A stretch of 64,000 nucleotides of DNA from Fictibacillus terranigra (GTDB lineage Bacteria; Bacillota; Bacilli; Bacillales; Fictibacillaceae). The position numbers and the translations under genes were made by a program. This document shows positions 33,340 through 42,068 of this stretch, piece after piece. A model generated the notes under the pieces. That model searched no databases and was not told where the DNA came from. It saw only the letters and a list, made by a program, of their open reading frames with translations. The DNA lies in the NCBI RefSeq assembly GCF_030412265.1, contig NZ_JAUHLN010000001.1:372001-436000 (forward strand), read 5' to 3'. Within the stretch, counting starts at the first letter, position 1, and every line of letters begins with the position of its first letter.

Positions 33340-34314
33340 TTGATTGTAAAACAGCGAAAAGTACCTATTGTCATACACAAACTGGAAGCTTTACTGAGAA
33401 GGCTGCCTCCAGGGCACCCGAAACGGCCGATAATTTCTGATCATCTGGCAAGACGTATGGCTGGTTACAAAGGCGAGCTTGCTCTTGACTATCACCTTAA
33501 ATTTCTCCACAAGAAAAATTTCCACATTCTGCATGACCTTCGGCTTAAAGATGGCGATTACTTTTTCCAGATTGATACCCTCATCCTTTCCCCTAGCTAC
33601 ATTCTCATTTTAGAAGTGAAAAATATCTCAGGAACACTTGTTTTTGATCACAATTTTACACAGCTCATTCGTGTGTCGGGTGAAAAAGAAGAAGGCTTTC
33701 CTGACCCGATATTGCAGGTTGAACGGCAAGGTACACAACTCCAGGAATGGCTTTCTAATCACAAACTCCCCAAGGTTCCCATAGAAAGGCTTGTAATCAT
33801 CAGTAACCCCAACACTGTCATTAAAAACACTCTTTTAAAGCTGGATCCCGCCACGGCTAAGCACGTCATCCACAGTGCAAATCTCCCCTCAAAAATAAAA
33901 AGGTATGAAAAAAAGCATGCCATCGAGCAGTTAAACCCCCAGCAATTAAAAAAGCTCTCCCGTAAACTCGTCAACAGCCACATTCCAGATGATCCTCAAA
34001 TTCTCCAGAAATTCCAGCTTTCTTCAAAAGAAATTTTAACTGGTGTCGTATGCCCGGAATGTTTTATGCTCCCCATGCACCGAATGAATGCTAAGTGGGT
34101 ATGTACAAAATGCGGATCGTTCTCAAAAGATGCTCACGTTGCAGCCATCATGGATTATAAACTTCTTTTTGGACTTTTAATTACCAACTGCCAGCTCAGA
34201 TCCTTCCTGCATTTGCCCTCAATTTCTGTTTCCACTCGCATTCTCCAATCCATGAATCTCGCATCCACTGGAACCTATCGAAATCGAACCTATGTGATGA
34301 AAATAGAAGATTGA
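33340..34314 (+). CDS. NERD-domain protein
   Basis: The protein has 324 aa. Residues about 40-160 form a NERD (nuclease-related) domain: GYKGELALDYHLKFL, FQIDTLILSPSYILILEVKN with the D...E-K nuclease-like signature. The C-terminal region carries a zinc-ribbon pattern, CPECF...CTKCGSF. It starts at TTG 33340 after AAGGGAG. Such proteins are common in Bacillus; a DNA-processing role is assumed from the PD-(D/E)XK-like fold but unproven. It is bracketed by two same-orientation copies of the 21-nt array. Confidence 0.85.
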   Translation: MIVKQRKVPIVIHKLEALLRRLPPGHPKRPIISDHLARRMAGYKGELALDYHLKFLHKKNFHILHDLRLKDGDYFFQIDTLILSPSYILILEVKNISGTLVFDHNFTQLIRVSGEKEEGFPDPILQVERQGTQLQEWLSNHKLPKVPIERLVIISNPNTVIKNTLLKLDPATAKHVIHSANLPSKIKRYEKKHAIEQLNPQQLKKLSRKLVNSHIPDDPQILQKFQLSSKEILTGVVCPECFMLPMHRMNAKWVCTKCGSFSKDAHVAAIMDYKLLFGLLITNCQLRSFLHLPSISVSTRILQSMNLASTGTYRNRTYVMKIED

Positions 34315-34331
34315 TGTTACTTGAGGTTGTG

Positions 34332-34470
34332 AAAATGATGTGTTCTGTGAGTAATGGCAGAGAAACCGCGAGTAAAGTCAAAGTTTCCGTTAGTAAATCG
34401 TGTCGAACCGCGAGTAATGCTTCGGTTTCCGTGAGTAAAGCCAAGAAACCTGCAAGTAATCTTCCAAACA
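34332..34470 (+). repeat. 21-nt periodic GTGAGTAA array, copy 4
   Basis: Units begin at 34347, 34368, 34389, 34410, 34431 and 34452, all exactly 21 nt apart. The leading flank is GAAAATGATGTGTTCT. Last units shift from GTGAGTAA to GCAAGTAA, as in copies 2 and 3. Confidence 0.88.
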
Positions 34471-34555
34471 GGTAACAAAAAACATGCAGGTCTCTTATCA
34501 TGGCATAGGGAATCTATAAAACATACTGATTTTTGCTATGAGAGGAGTGCCTGCT

Positions 34556-35512
34556 GTGAAAATTGTTATTTTAGGATACGGCTTTATCGGAGACATTCAC
34601 CTGAACGCCTACCGGCAGATGAACGATGTAGAAGTGGCGGGGATTTATTCGACGACCCGAACCGGCGATCTACAGGGAATTCCCTTTTATAATGATCTGG
34701 AGCGATGTCTGGAGATTGCGGATGTGGTTGATGTCTGCCTTCCTACTTTTATGCACCGGGATGTTTTTGAAAAAGCGGTGGAGAGGGGGAAGCATGTTTT
34801 TCTTGAAAAACCGATGGCGCATACGGATGAAGACTGCCAGCGCATGCTGGAGCTTGAAGAGCGGAGCCGCTCAAAAGTGATGGTCGGACAGGTGCTGCGC
34901 TATTTTCCAGAATACCGAAAGCTTAAGGAGAGCATTGATCCTGATAAGCCGGCTTCCACACTGCTTTCACGGCGCTCCCAATTGCCGGTGAGTGCAAAAA
35001 ACTGGTCGCTTGACCGAAGCAATAGCGGCGGGGTTATCCTGGACCTCAGCCTTCATGATATTGACTTTGCACGATGGGCGTTCGGTCCGGTCACTCGGGT
35101 TTATGCCCAAACTGATCCCGATCATTATTATGCCCTCATCACGCTGCGTCACGAAAATGGTTCGATCAGCCGTATTGAAGGCAGCTGGCGGTATGATGGC
35201 GGATTTGCACAGGAAGCGGAAATCGCACAGGAGAATGATTTGTTGACGTTTAACAGCCAAGAAATTCATCCGCTCATGGTTCACCGGAAGGTTTCCCTTA
35301 AAAACGATTCCACTGAAGTTCCTCCTGTTCTGCGGCGGGATGATCCTTGGTATCTTGAACTGAGAGATTTTGTTGATAGTATCCGAAACGATGGGCCGGT
35401 TCCCGTTACGCTGCAGGATGCTTATGAAAGTACGAAAATTGCACTGCTTGCCTTGCGATCTGCTCATGAAAAACGACCGATTTCCTTAGCGAAGGAGCTG
35501 AACAAACGATGA
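34556..35512 (+). CDS. Gfo/Idh/MocA family oxidoreductase
   Basis: The protein has 318 aa. It has the NAD(P)-binding start VKIVILGYGFIGDIHLNAY, the catalytic-lysine motif GKHVFLEKPMAHTDEDCQRM, and VILDLSLHDIDFARWAFGPV with the conserved His. I use GTG 34556, 8 bp after GAGGAG, over ATG 34538. It overlaps the next gene by 4 bp (ATGA). Substrate unknown; the pair probably handles one sugar or polyol. Confidence 0.88.
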   Translation: MKIVILGYGFIGDIHLNAYRQMNDVEVAGIYSTTRTGDLQGIPFYNDLERCLEIADVVDVCLPTFMHRDVFEKAVERGKHVFLEKPMAHTDEDCQRMLELEERSRSKVMVGQVLRYFPEYRKLKESIDPDKPASTLLSRRSQLPVSAKNWSLDRSNSGGVILDLSLHDIDFARWAFGPVTRVYAQTDPDHYYALITLRHENGSISRIEGSWRYDGGFAQEAEIAQENDLLTFNSQEIHPLMVHRKVSLKNDSTEVPPVLRRDDPWYLELRDFVDSIRNDGPVPVTLQDAYESTKIALLALRSAHEKRPISLAKELNKR

Positions 35513-36477
35513 GAATCTCCATTTTATCAGCCGCCCATGTCCATCTGGATGCGTTCGCGTCTGCCGTGAAGCTTTGCCCAGGCACGGAGTTGGCGGGTAT
35601 CTTTGACGATGATGCTTATCGCGGAAAGAAGAAAGCGGCAGAGCATTCCACCATTTGTTATGACAGTTTGCGAGAGGCATTGGACGAGTGCGACGCGGTG
35701 ATCGTCTGCTCGGAGAACACCAAGCATGAAGAGCTGGTACTGGCGGCATTGGAAGAGTACAAGCACGTCCTTTGTGAAAAACCATTGGCTGTATCAACTA
35801 AAAGTGCCTTACTCATGGCTAAAAAGGCGGTCGAGCAGGATGCTGTTCTGGCCACTGCTTTTCCATTGCGTTTTAATACGCCGGCCGTCCAAATGAAACG
35901 GATCATCGATCAAAAACAAATCGGTGACATTTTGGCTTTTCATGGTAAGAACCCGGGTCAGTGCCCGAAAGGCTGGTTTATCGATAAGAACTTGTCCGGC
36001 GGGGGTGCGCTGATGGATCACATTGTTCATCTCACGGATCTGATGAGATGGCTGACTGGGGCCGAAGTGACACGGGTCTATGCGGAGGCCGATTCGTTCC
36101 TGGTCCCGTGCATTACTATAGATGATGTCGGCCACGTGCAGCTGGAGTTTGATAATGGAATCATCGCCGACATCGATCCGAGCTGGTCGCGGCCTGAGGG
36201 GTATCCGACGTGGGGAGGCATAGATCTGCGGGCCACAGGAACGGAAGGAGCGATCGACTTAAAGGCGTATGCCCAGAACATCATCCAGCATAACAGTACA
36301 AAAACGCTTCACCATAACTTTGGTGATTTTGAATACCTTCACATGCTGAATGCGTTTGTTGAGACGATCCATAAAAATCCGACGGAGCTGGCCGATGCCT
36401 GGGACGGGGTGGCGGCAACAAAGATCGTCGAAGCGGCGTATCTTTCGGCGAAGGAGCATGAAGCTGTAAAGATCTAA
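35509..36477 (+). CDS. Gfo/Idh/MocA family oxidoreductase
   Basis: This dehydrogenase has 322 aa. Its N-terminus ISILSAAHVHLDAFASAV has lost the usual GxGxxG loop pattern, while EYKHVLCEKPLAVSTKSALL and GGALMDHIVHLTDLMRWLTG are conserved. The weak dinucleotide loop makes an altered cofactor preference or a non-redox role possible. It is translationally coupled to the 34556 gene. Confidence 0.85.
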   Translation: MRISILSAAHVHLDAFASAVKLCPGTELAGIFDDDAYRGKKKAAEHSTICYDSLREALDECDAVIVCSENTKHEELVLAALEEYKHVLCEKPLAVSTKSALLMAKKAVEQDAVLATAFPLRFNTPAVQMKRIIDQKQIGDILAFHGKNPGQCPKGWFIDKNLSGGGALMDHIVHLTDLMRWLTGAEVTRVYAEADSFLVPCITIDDVGHVQLEFDNGIIADIDPSWSRPEGYPTWGGIDLRATGTEGAIDLKAYAQNIIQHNSTKTLHHNFGDFEYLHMLNAFVETIHKNPTELADAWDGVAATKIVEAAYLSAKEHEAVKI

Positions 36478-36569
36478 TATAATATACTTTGGGCTGGTTG
36501 GAGGAGCAAAAATGCTCCTCCATTCTGCTGAAAAAAGCGATGACAGGTGAATGGCGAGGAGGATCTTTT

Positions 36570-37358
36570 ATGAGCAAACTAAATGAACTATTCCGTAAAA
36601 GGCTCAACATTCCAGAAAGCGAAAATATTACGTTTGAAACGTTGGATCAAGTGCTTGAAAAAACGGCAACGGCCATACCTTTTGAAAACATATGCGTGAT
36701 TGATAATAGAACACGTGACATTTCAAAAGAAAATTTAATAGAAAAAATTCTGGTGAAAAAAGAGGGAGGTCTTTGTTACGAGTTGAATTCGCTTTTTTAT
36801 TTCTTCTTGATTGAAAATGGATTTCATGCAGTCCTCGCGCGGGGGGACGTTTACGAAATTGCTGCTCAAGAGTACCAGACCCTTGGGAGGACTCATGTAA
36901 CGATACTTATTACTCACGAAGAACGAACGTATTTAATCGATACGGGTTTTGGAGGCAATTTGCCTCTAAGGTCGGTCCCTTTAACCGGAGAAACGGTAAC
37001 CTCCTATAATGGGGAATTTCGGATTAAAAAAATGAATGGTGAACATGGAGATTATGTGCTTGAGTTGAAATTGAGACATAAAGATAAAGATTGGCGAATT
37101 GGGTATGCCTTTGATTCCAAGAAAACGATAACCGACGTATCCGAATTTAATGAAATTCAAACCATTATTTCCGAACACAAGAACTCGCCCTTTAATAAAC
37201 ATCCATTAATGACCCGGCTGACCAATCAAGGGAACGTAACACTGACCCCAACCTCTTTTACTCAATGGGAGGATGGTAACGTCACAAAAGAAAAAGTGGA
37301 TAAGGTAAGATTCAAAGAGCTGGCGATAGGGCATTTTGGGATACACCCTGATTCATAA
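36570..37358 (+). CDS. Arylamine N-acetyltransferase
   Basis: This NAT enzyme has 262 aa. The catalytic triad is complete: Cys69 in KEGGLCYELN, His109 in GRTHVTIL and Asp124 in LIDTGFGG. These positions match well-studied bacterial NATs. It transfers acetyl from acetyl-CoA to arylamines or hydrazines in the cytosol. I chose ATG 36570, behind GAGGAGG, over the upstream frame start at 36489. It is monocistronic, 92 bp after the dehydrogenase pair. Confidence 0.92.
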   Translation: MSKLNELFRKRLNIPESENITFETLDQVLEKTATAIPFENICVIDNRTRDISKENLIEKILVKKEGGLCYELNSLFYFFLIENGFHAVLARGDVYEIAAQEYQTLGRTHVTILITHEERTYLIDTGFGGNLPLRSVPLTGETVTSYNGEFRIKKMNGEHGDYVLELKLRHKDKDWRIGYAFDSKKTITDVSEFNEIQTIISEHKNSPFNKHPLMTRLTNQGNVTLTPTSFTQWEDGNVTKEKVDKVRFKELAIGHFGIHPDS

Positions 37359-37366
37359 TGACCTAA

Positions 37367-37591
37367 TCAAAAAGGCTTTTTTAATAATTTCCGAATCCCT
37401 TGACCGATCCTTTTTACCCCATCGGCGATGAGTTTTTCATCTGCTTGAGAAACGCTGAGCCTCAGTGTGTTTTGTTTTCTGAATTCAGGAAGGTACATCC
37501 TCTCGGTACTGTCGAGCAATAGCTGATCTTCTCTCAAACGTTCAATCAATTGAATCGCTTTGATGGGGGACGGAAGTTTAATTGGTTGCGC
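37367..37591 (-). pseudogene. C-terminal remnant of a MocR/GntR-type aminotransferase-like regulator
   Basis: The frame encodes only the end of a PLP-fold-containing MocR regulator: SPIKAIQLIERLREDQLLL, RMYLPEFRKQNTLRLSVSQ, then IADGVKRIGQGIRKLL. The helix-turn-helix and the PLP-binding lysine region are absent. The region immediately upstream on this strand is the ilvA promoter, so a deletion ends there. Confidence 0.7.
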
Positions 37592-37629
37592 TTACATAAA
37601 AAGAATATTCTAAATTTACAATAAACTTG

Positions 37630-37658
37630 TTGACTTGGCATTTTGAAGCTGTTAATCT
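37630..37658 (+). promoter_or_regulatory. Promoter of the ilvA T-box transcript
   Basis: TTGACT (37630) and TAATCT (37653) are 17 bp apart, a good sigma-A promoter located just before the T-box leader. Confidence 0.75.
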
Positions 37659-37681
37659 TAGTTTTAAAATTGAACACGAAA

Positions 37682-37919
37682 GTCGATGACGAGAAAAGTA
37701 GGATAATATTTTTGTTGCACAGAGAGTCGGTGATGGTGGGAGCCGATGAACAACCATTATCTGAAGATCATCTCGGAGATACAAGGCTGAAAGGGGAAGT
37801 AAGCCTTGTCGGGTAATCCGTTATAGTGTCTTTTAGACTGGAGAGCCGGAGTTTTTTTGCTTCGGAACTAGGGTGGTAACGCGAGCTGACTCGTCCCTAT
37901 TGGGGTGCGAGTTTTTTTT
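37682..37919 (+). ncRNA. T-box riboswitch leader, likely tRNA-Ile responsive
   Basis: Leader elements occur in order: AGAGAG at about 37721, a specifier region with GAAGATCATCTCGG near 37763, the T-box core AGGGTGGTAACGCG (37870-37883) that pairs with the uncharged tRNA acceptor end, and a terminator at 37889-37919 (ACTCGTCCC / GGGGTGCGAGT then TTTTTTT). ATC (Ile) is the most plausible specifier and suits ilvA, which leads to isoleucine. Uncharged tRNA should stabilise the antiterminator and allow read-through. Confidence 0.9.
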
Positions 37920-37973
37920 GTGAAAAAAATACGAGTTTTTTTATTGAAAAAAACGAATGAAGGAAGGAAGAGG

Positions 37974-39245
37974 ATGATGGAACAGGTACAGCAACGTCAA
38001 AAAATGGTGCTCGTCGAAGATATCATGATCGCCAATCAACGAATCAAAGATGTGGTCCTCCATACGCCGCTGCAGTATAATCCGCTGCTGTCCGCACAGT
38101 ATGACTGTAAACTCTATTTGAAGCGGGAGGACTTGCAGGTTGTTCGCTCCTTCAAGCTCCGTGGTGCATACAACCGGATCAAAAAGCTGAGCCAGAGGGA
38201 ACTCGAGGACGGCATCACCTGCGCGAGTGCCGGGAACCATGCCCAAGGTGTCGCTTATTCCTGCCACCTGCTGAAAAGCAACGGCAAGATCTTCATGCCT
38301 ACGACAACGCCAAAACAAAAGGTGAATCAGGTGAAATTTTTTGGCGGTGAACATGTGGAGATTGTTCTGGCTGGAGATACGTTTGACGATGCGTACGAAA
38401 AGGCGATTACCTGCAGCGAGGCCGAAAACAGGACGTTCATCCACCCGTATGACGACGTCGATGTGATTTCCGGACAAGGCACGGTAGCGGTGGAGATTTT
38501 AAATGACTGCGACGAAAACATTGATTATTTGTTTGTTCCGATCGGAGGCGGGGGCCTCGCTTCGGGTATCGGAACGTATTTAAAGAGCGTTTCTCCGCAA
38601 ACGAAGCTGATCGGTGCTGAACCGGCGGGTGCTCCGGCGATGAATGAATGCATGCAGCAGGGGAAACATGTTTGTCTTGACCACATCGACCCGTTCGTTG
38701 ATGGGGCGGCAGTAAAAAACGTCGGGGCGCTTACGTACGAGATCTGCCAGGAACTCCTCGATGACATTGTTGTTGTACCAGAAGGAAAAGTATGTTCAAC
38801 CCTGCTTTCGCTCTACAATCAAAACGCGATTGTCGCTGAACCGACCGGCTCTCTTTCCCTCGCTGCTCTGGATGAGTATGCTGATCAAATCAAAGGGAAA
38901 ACGGTCGTCTGTATCGTGAGCGGCGGCAATAATGATATCGGCCGCATGCAGGAGATCAAGGAACGCTCCATGATCTACGAGGGCTTGCAGCATTATTTCA
39001 TCGTTCATTTTCCGCAGCGTGCCGGTGCGCTTCGTGAGTTTTTGGATGAAGTGCTGGGACCGGATGATGATATCAACCGCTTCGAATATACGAAGAAAAA
39101 TAACAAAGAAACCGGGCCGGTGCTGGTCGGCATCGAGCTCAAGCATAAAGAGGATTATCCGGAGCTGATCCAGCGAATGAACCGCAAAGGCTTTGCCTAT
39201 CAAGAAGTGAATAAAGACAAGACGCTGTTTCAGCTGTTGATTTAG
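37974..39245 (+). CDS. ilvA: Threonine ammonia-lyase (threonine deaminase)
   Basis: The PLP enzyme of 423 aa (422 from ATG 37977) converts threonine to 2-oxobutanoate, the first step of isoleucine synthesis. The PLP lysine is in RSFKLRGAYN (about Lys61), the phosphate loop is IGGGGLASGIG and a late SGGNNDIG is present. The C-terminal ACT-like regulatory domain (YFIVHFPQRAGALREFLDEV) is shorter than in E. coli, as in B. subtilis IlvA. The reading frame extends upstream to 37905 into the terminator, so I start at the ATG after AAGGAAGG. The T-box leader controls it. Confidence 0.95.
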   Translation: MMEQVQQRQKMVLVEDIMIANQRIKDVVLHTPLQYNPLLSAQYDCKLYLKREDLQVVRSFKLRGAYNRIKKLSQRELEDGITCASAGNHAQGVAYSCHLLKSNGKIFMPTTTPKQKVNQVKFFGGEHVEIVLAGDTFDDAYEKAITCSEAENRTFIHPYDDVDVISGQGTVAVEILNDCDENIDYLFVPIGGGGLASGIGTYLKSVSPQTKLIGAEPAGAPAMNECMQQGKHVCLDHIDPFVDGAAVKNVGALTYEICQELLDDIVVVPEGKVCSTLLSLYNQNAIVAEPTGSLSLAALDEYADQIKGKTVVCIVSGGNNDIGRMQEIKERSMIYEGLQHYFIVHFPQRAGALREFLDEVLGPDDDINRFEYTKKNNKETGPVLVGIELKHKEDYPELIQRMNRKGFAYQEVNKDKTLFQLLI

Positions 39246-39366
39246 GAGGGAGATGACGTGCAGGACGCACGTCATCTTTTTTATTCAAAATTTCTGTGCG
39301 TCTAAGAAGTTTGTTCATGTGGAATAATTGCATTATCTAACGAGTAACGAGATAAGAGGTTATATC

Positions 39367-40800
39367 ATGAATCCAAGCGTTCAGGATAAAAAGTTAAACA
39401 AAGCGGTATTCCATTTTATATTTCCTTTTTTGATCAAGCCGGATAATGAGCAAGCTCTGATGAATGATTTGCTGGACGAAAACTATCAGCATTTTAATAT
39501 AGAGGATAAACAGCTGGAACAAGCATTCTATGGGGAAAATCAACGGGTGTCCCACAGAAATATGGAGCATTATTATTTGCCTTTTACATCTAAAATCCTC
39601 TTCCCGACCCGGAAGGAGGATAGGGGATTTCAGCGTTTTTCCAAATCAATCGACCAAAAAGTATCGGTAGTCTCTGAGTATTTCACTCTTCCATTTCTTC
39701 TCCTCTCTGTCGATGTCATCATTTGTCCATTTGGATTGGGCTTTCTAAGCTTACGGACAGAAATCGCAAATAATGACTTAACGTATACTGAGGCTTTAGA
39801 ATATGCGGCCAGATTTAGAGTGATGGAAGATCGTACAACCCTGGATAAAAAATCGCAAATTTCATACCAGGGCCGTACTTTTAATCAAGTTGAACATTTC
39901 ATTTTTGAAACAGTAGCCCCCATGATCCTGCCGCATTTTGATAAGGAAGGAATCAAGGGTTCCCATTTTGAAACATTGCCCTATTTTATTGATGAGCGGA
40001 TGTATGTTCAAGGCTTTTTTTCATTTGAAGAGGGCGAATCCATTGATGAATCCGATATTTATCGAGCTGGGCAGCTGGATGGTATGGATGAAAAGGGGCA
40101 GCCATTTATCGGTGCAAGCAGCAAACGGTATTTGAAAGGGTATATTAAGGAACAAACCTACTGCCGCTGGGAACCGGATACTTACTATGTTACAGACCGG
40201 AACAGTTTTTGCTGTTTGACCAACCAACAAGGAGAAGTCCTGGACTCTCTGATCAGTCAAATGTATGGAGAATATTATTATAGTCTGCTGCTCAATTTAT
40301 TTCACAAAATTGTCCTATTAAAATTAGCGAATGAATATTCACAGGTGAAACTTGAATCCGATCGGGAGAAAGTAGAAGACTTGATTCGATCCATTACCCG
40401 GTTTTCATCTGAATATTTCTTTTTGGAACTTGCATCTCAAACTCAGGGCAGAGAACTATTCGTTCAGTTGAGGAAGGTGTTTGGCACCCAAGAACTATAT
40501 GATGATGTTAGAAACACGCTTTCGAGTTTATTTAAATATCAATCCAATTTTTCATCGGAACGAAACGGCTATCTGTTGTTAATCTTAACTGTCTATACCG
40601 TCGTAAGCGGGATTTATGGAATGAACCTCGCCATTGAAGATCTCAAAGGCGATATAAACTGGGACAAGATGGCTGGATACTCATTGTTTGAATCTATTGC
40701 CTTGATTACGGCGATGAGCGGATTAATCATTGGCATTCTGCTGGGAGCGAAAAGCATATACAATTGGGTCCGAAAAAAACGGAGAGTAAGACAGGATTAG
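39367..40800 (+). CDS. CorA-like divalent cation transporter family protein
   Basis: The protein has 477 aa. It has a long cytosolic N-terminal domain and two C-terminal membrane helices (about 415-433 and 450-470). The first helix ends in YGMN, the CorA selectivity motif, followed by LAIED. The N-terminal domain is larger than in classical CorA (about 320 aa). The start ATG 39367 follows AAGAGG. It converges with, and overlaps by 4 bp, a TrkA-C-domain protein gene. Mg transport or another cation role is inferred. Confidence 0.75.
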   Translation: MNPSVQDKKLNKAVFHFIFPFLIKPDNEQALMNDLLDENYQHFNIEDKQLEQAFYGENQRVSHRNMEHYYLPFTSKILFPTRKEDRGFQRFSKSIDQKVSVVSEYFTLPFLLLSVDVIICPFGLGFLSLRTEIANNDLTYTEALEYAARFRVMEDRTTLDKKSQISYQGRTFNQVEHFIFETVAPMILPHFDKEGIKGSHFETLPYFIDERMYVQGFFSFEEGESIDESDIYRAGQLDGMDEKGQPFIGASSKRYLKGYIKEQTYCRWEPDTYYVTDRNSFCCLTNQQGEVLDSLISQMYGEYYYSLLLNLFHKIVLLKLANEYSQVKLESDREKVEDLIRSITRFSSEYFFLELASQTQGRELFVQLRKVFGTQELYDDVRNTLSSLFKYQSNFSSERNGYLLLILTVYTVVSGIYGMNLAIEDLKGDINWDKMAGYSLFESIALITAMSGLIIGILLGAKSIYNWVRKKRRVRQD

Positions 40801-41459
40801 TTTTCTTCTCCGAATTTAGCATTTATGATTTCTTCTTTGCCATAAACGATGACACGATCGCCATCCTGAAGCTCCTTCTTATTCAGGTTTTCTCGTAGGG
40901 GCCTGTTCCCACGAATGAGGGATAAGACATGCAGGTCTTCCCCGGGCTTGATCAAAGACTCTATTTTTTGCCCGACAAAAGGAGAATCGCCCTGTATATG
41001 TATGGAAGTAACATAATCATCGTCTTCAAAATAAAGAACATCCTTTATGGGCAGCTCTGACAAAGGATACGTATCCTTCGTTTCTTCTTTCAATTTTTTT
41101 GAGAACGTTTGTTTTATGATAGGTAATTTTAATAGGAAAAGAAGGAGGATCAGGATGGAACAGATGACTGTTAACTCTGTTGTCTGAAAATTATCAGAAA
41201 GTATATTGCTGATGGAGGAGATAATCACGGCCAGTGAAAATGCGCCAAAGAGGATAAGGAAGGCGCTGATCTTCCTTCGTAGCGGGTGATCAATGATTAA
41301 CTTTGATTCATCCGTAGTAAAACCCGTACCGGTCAGCATGGAGATGACCTGATATCTCGAAATTTCAGGTTCCAGTCCTGTATACACCAGCAATGTTGAA
41401 GCGATTTCAATGACAAGTGCAACAAATAAAAGATATAAAAAAATGAAGAAATAACCCAT
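40797..41459 (-). CDS. Membrane protein with TrkA-C (RCK_C) domain
   Basis: The protein has 220 aa. Three hydrophobic helices fill residues about 3-115 (one holds VISMLTGTGFTTDESKLI, a short potassium-transporter-like loop). A cytosolic TrkA-C domain follows (IQGDSPFVGQKIESLIKPGE, LQDGDRVIVYGKEEI). TrkA-C domains bind nucleotides such as c-di-AMP and gate ion flux. It lacks a complete channel domain, so it may be a sensor subunit. Tail-to-tail overlap with the CorA-like gene gives antisense ends. Confidence 0.75.
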   Translation of the reverse strand: MGYFFIFLYLLFVALVIEIASTLLVYTGLEPEISRYQVISMLTGTGFTTDESKLIIDHPLRRKISAFLILFGAFSLAVIISSISNILSDNFQTTELTVICSILILLLFLLKLPIIKQTFSKKLKEETKDTYPLSELPIKDVLYFEDDDYVTSIHIQGDSPFVGQKIESLIKPGEDLHVLSLIRGNRPLRENLNKKELQDGDRVIVYGKEEIINAKFGEEN

Positions 41460-41596
41460 AATGCCTCCAAATGATATGTTATCTGTAATTATTCCAAGTA
41501 CACATGCATTTTAACCATCATTAAGAGGCAGCGAGAGGGGAGTGAGATCCGTTGCTGCCCCTCACCGTTTTCAGAATGGCAAAACACTAGCCATTC

Positions 41597-41950
41597 TTAA
41601 CACTTGCAGACCATGAGATGATTTCCATCCGGGTCCTTAAAATTAAAATAGTGCCCATGTTCGATTTCAGTTGTTAACTGGACTTTCTTGCTTTTCATAT
41701 ACTCGTAGGCTTCCTCAATATTGTCCGTATTGAAATGGAATAAGGGTGTGTTCACAATCGTTTCTTCTGAAAAGATCTTGCTGTCCAATACAATCCCCGC
41801 ACCCTTCATCGGCAGGATATAAAGATGGCCGAACAGTATTTCCCCATCTGCCGGTAAACCTAAAAGATCACAATACCAATCCCGAGCGTGTTCAATGTTG
41901 TTTACAGGAATAAAGACCGTTCCGATTTGATTTAAAATAGGACTGTTCAA
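41597..41950 (-). CDS. VOC-family (glyoxalase/bleomycin resistance-like) protein
   Basis: This single VOC-domain protein has 117 aa. The beta-alpha-beta-beta-beta modules are seen in IGTVFIPVNNIEHARDWYCD and in HGHYFNFKDPDGNHLMVCKC. The end motif FKDPDGNHLMV is diagnostic, with possible metal ligands His and Glu. It starts at ATG 41950, after AGGTTT. Function (lyase, dioxygenase or drug binding) cannot be told. Confidence 0.85.
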   Translation of the reverse strand: MNSPILNQIGTVFIPVNNIEHARDWYCDLLGLPADGEILFGHLYILPMKGAGIVLDSKIFSEETIVNTPLFHFNTDNIEEAYEYMKSKKVQLTTEIEHGHYFNFKDPDGNHLMVCKC

Positions 41951-42031
41951 AAAGAAACCTCCAAATCTTTTTTTCGTTCATGTAGTACATTCCCCTTTTT
42001 TTCGGATCCTCCTTCTGGTTGAAGGAAAATG

Positions 42032-42059
42032 AAAAAAGGAGAAGGGGGTCCCTTCTCCT
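42032..42059 (-). terminator. Terminator of the SH3/DUF3298 gene
   Basis: GGAGAAGGG-ggt-CCCTTCTCC, on the minus strand followed by TTTTTTC, ends the transcript of the gene at 42069. Confidence 0.85.
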
Positions 42060-42068
42060 GGATTCTGC

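Noticed and set aside
33098-34470. CRISPR array as an explanation for the 21-nt units.
   Set aside because: Units are contiguous and diverged, with no unique spacers of constant length and no cas genes.
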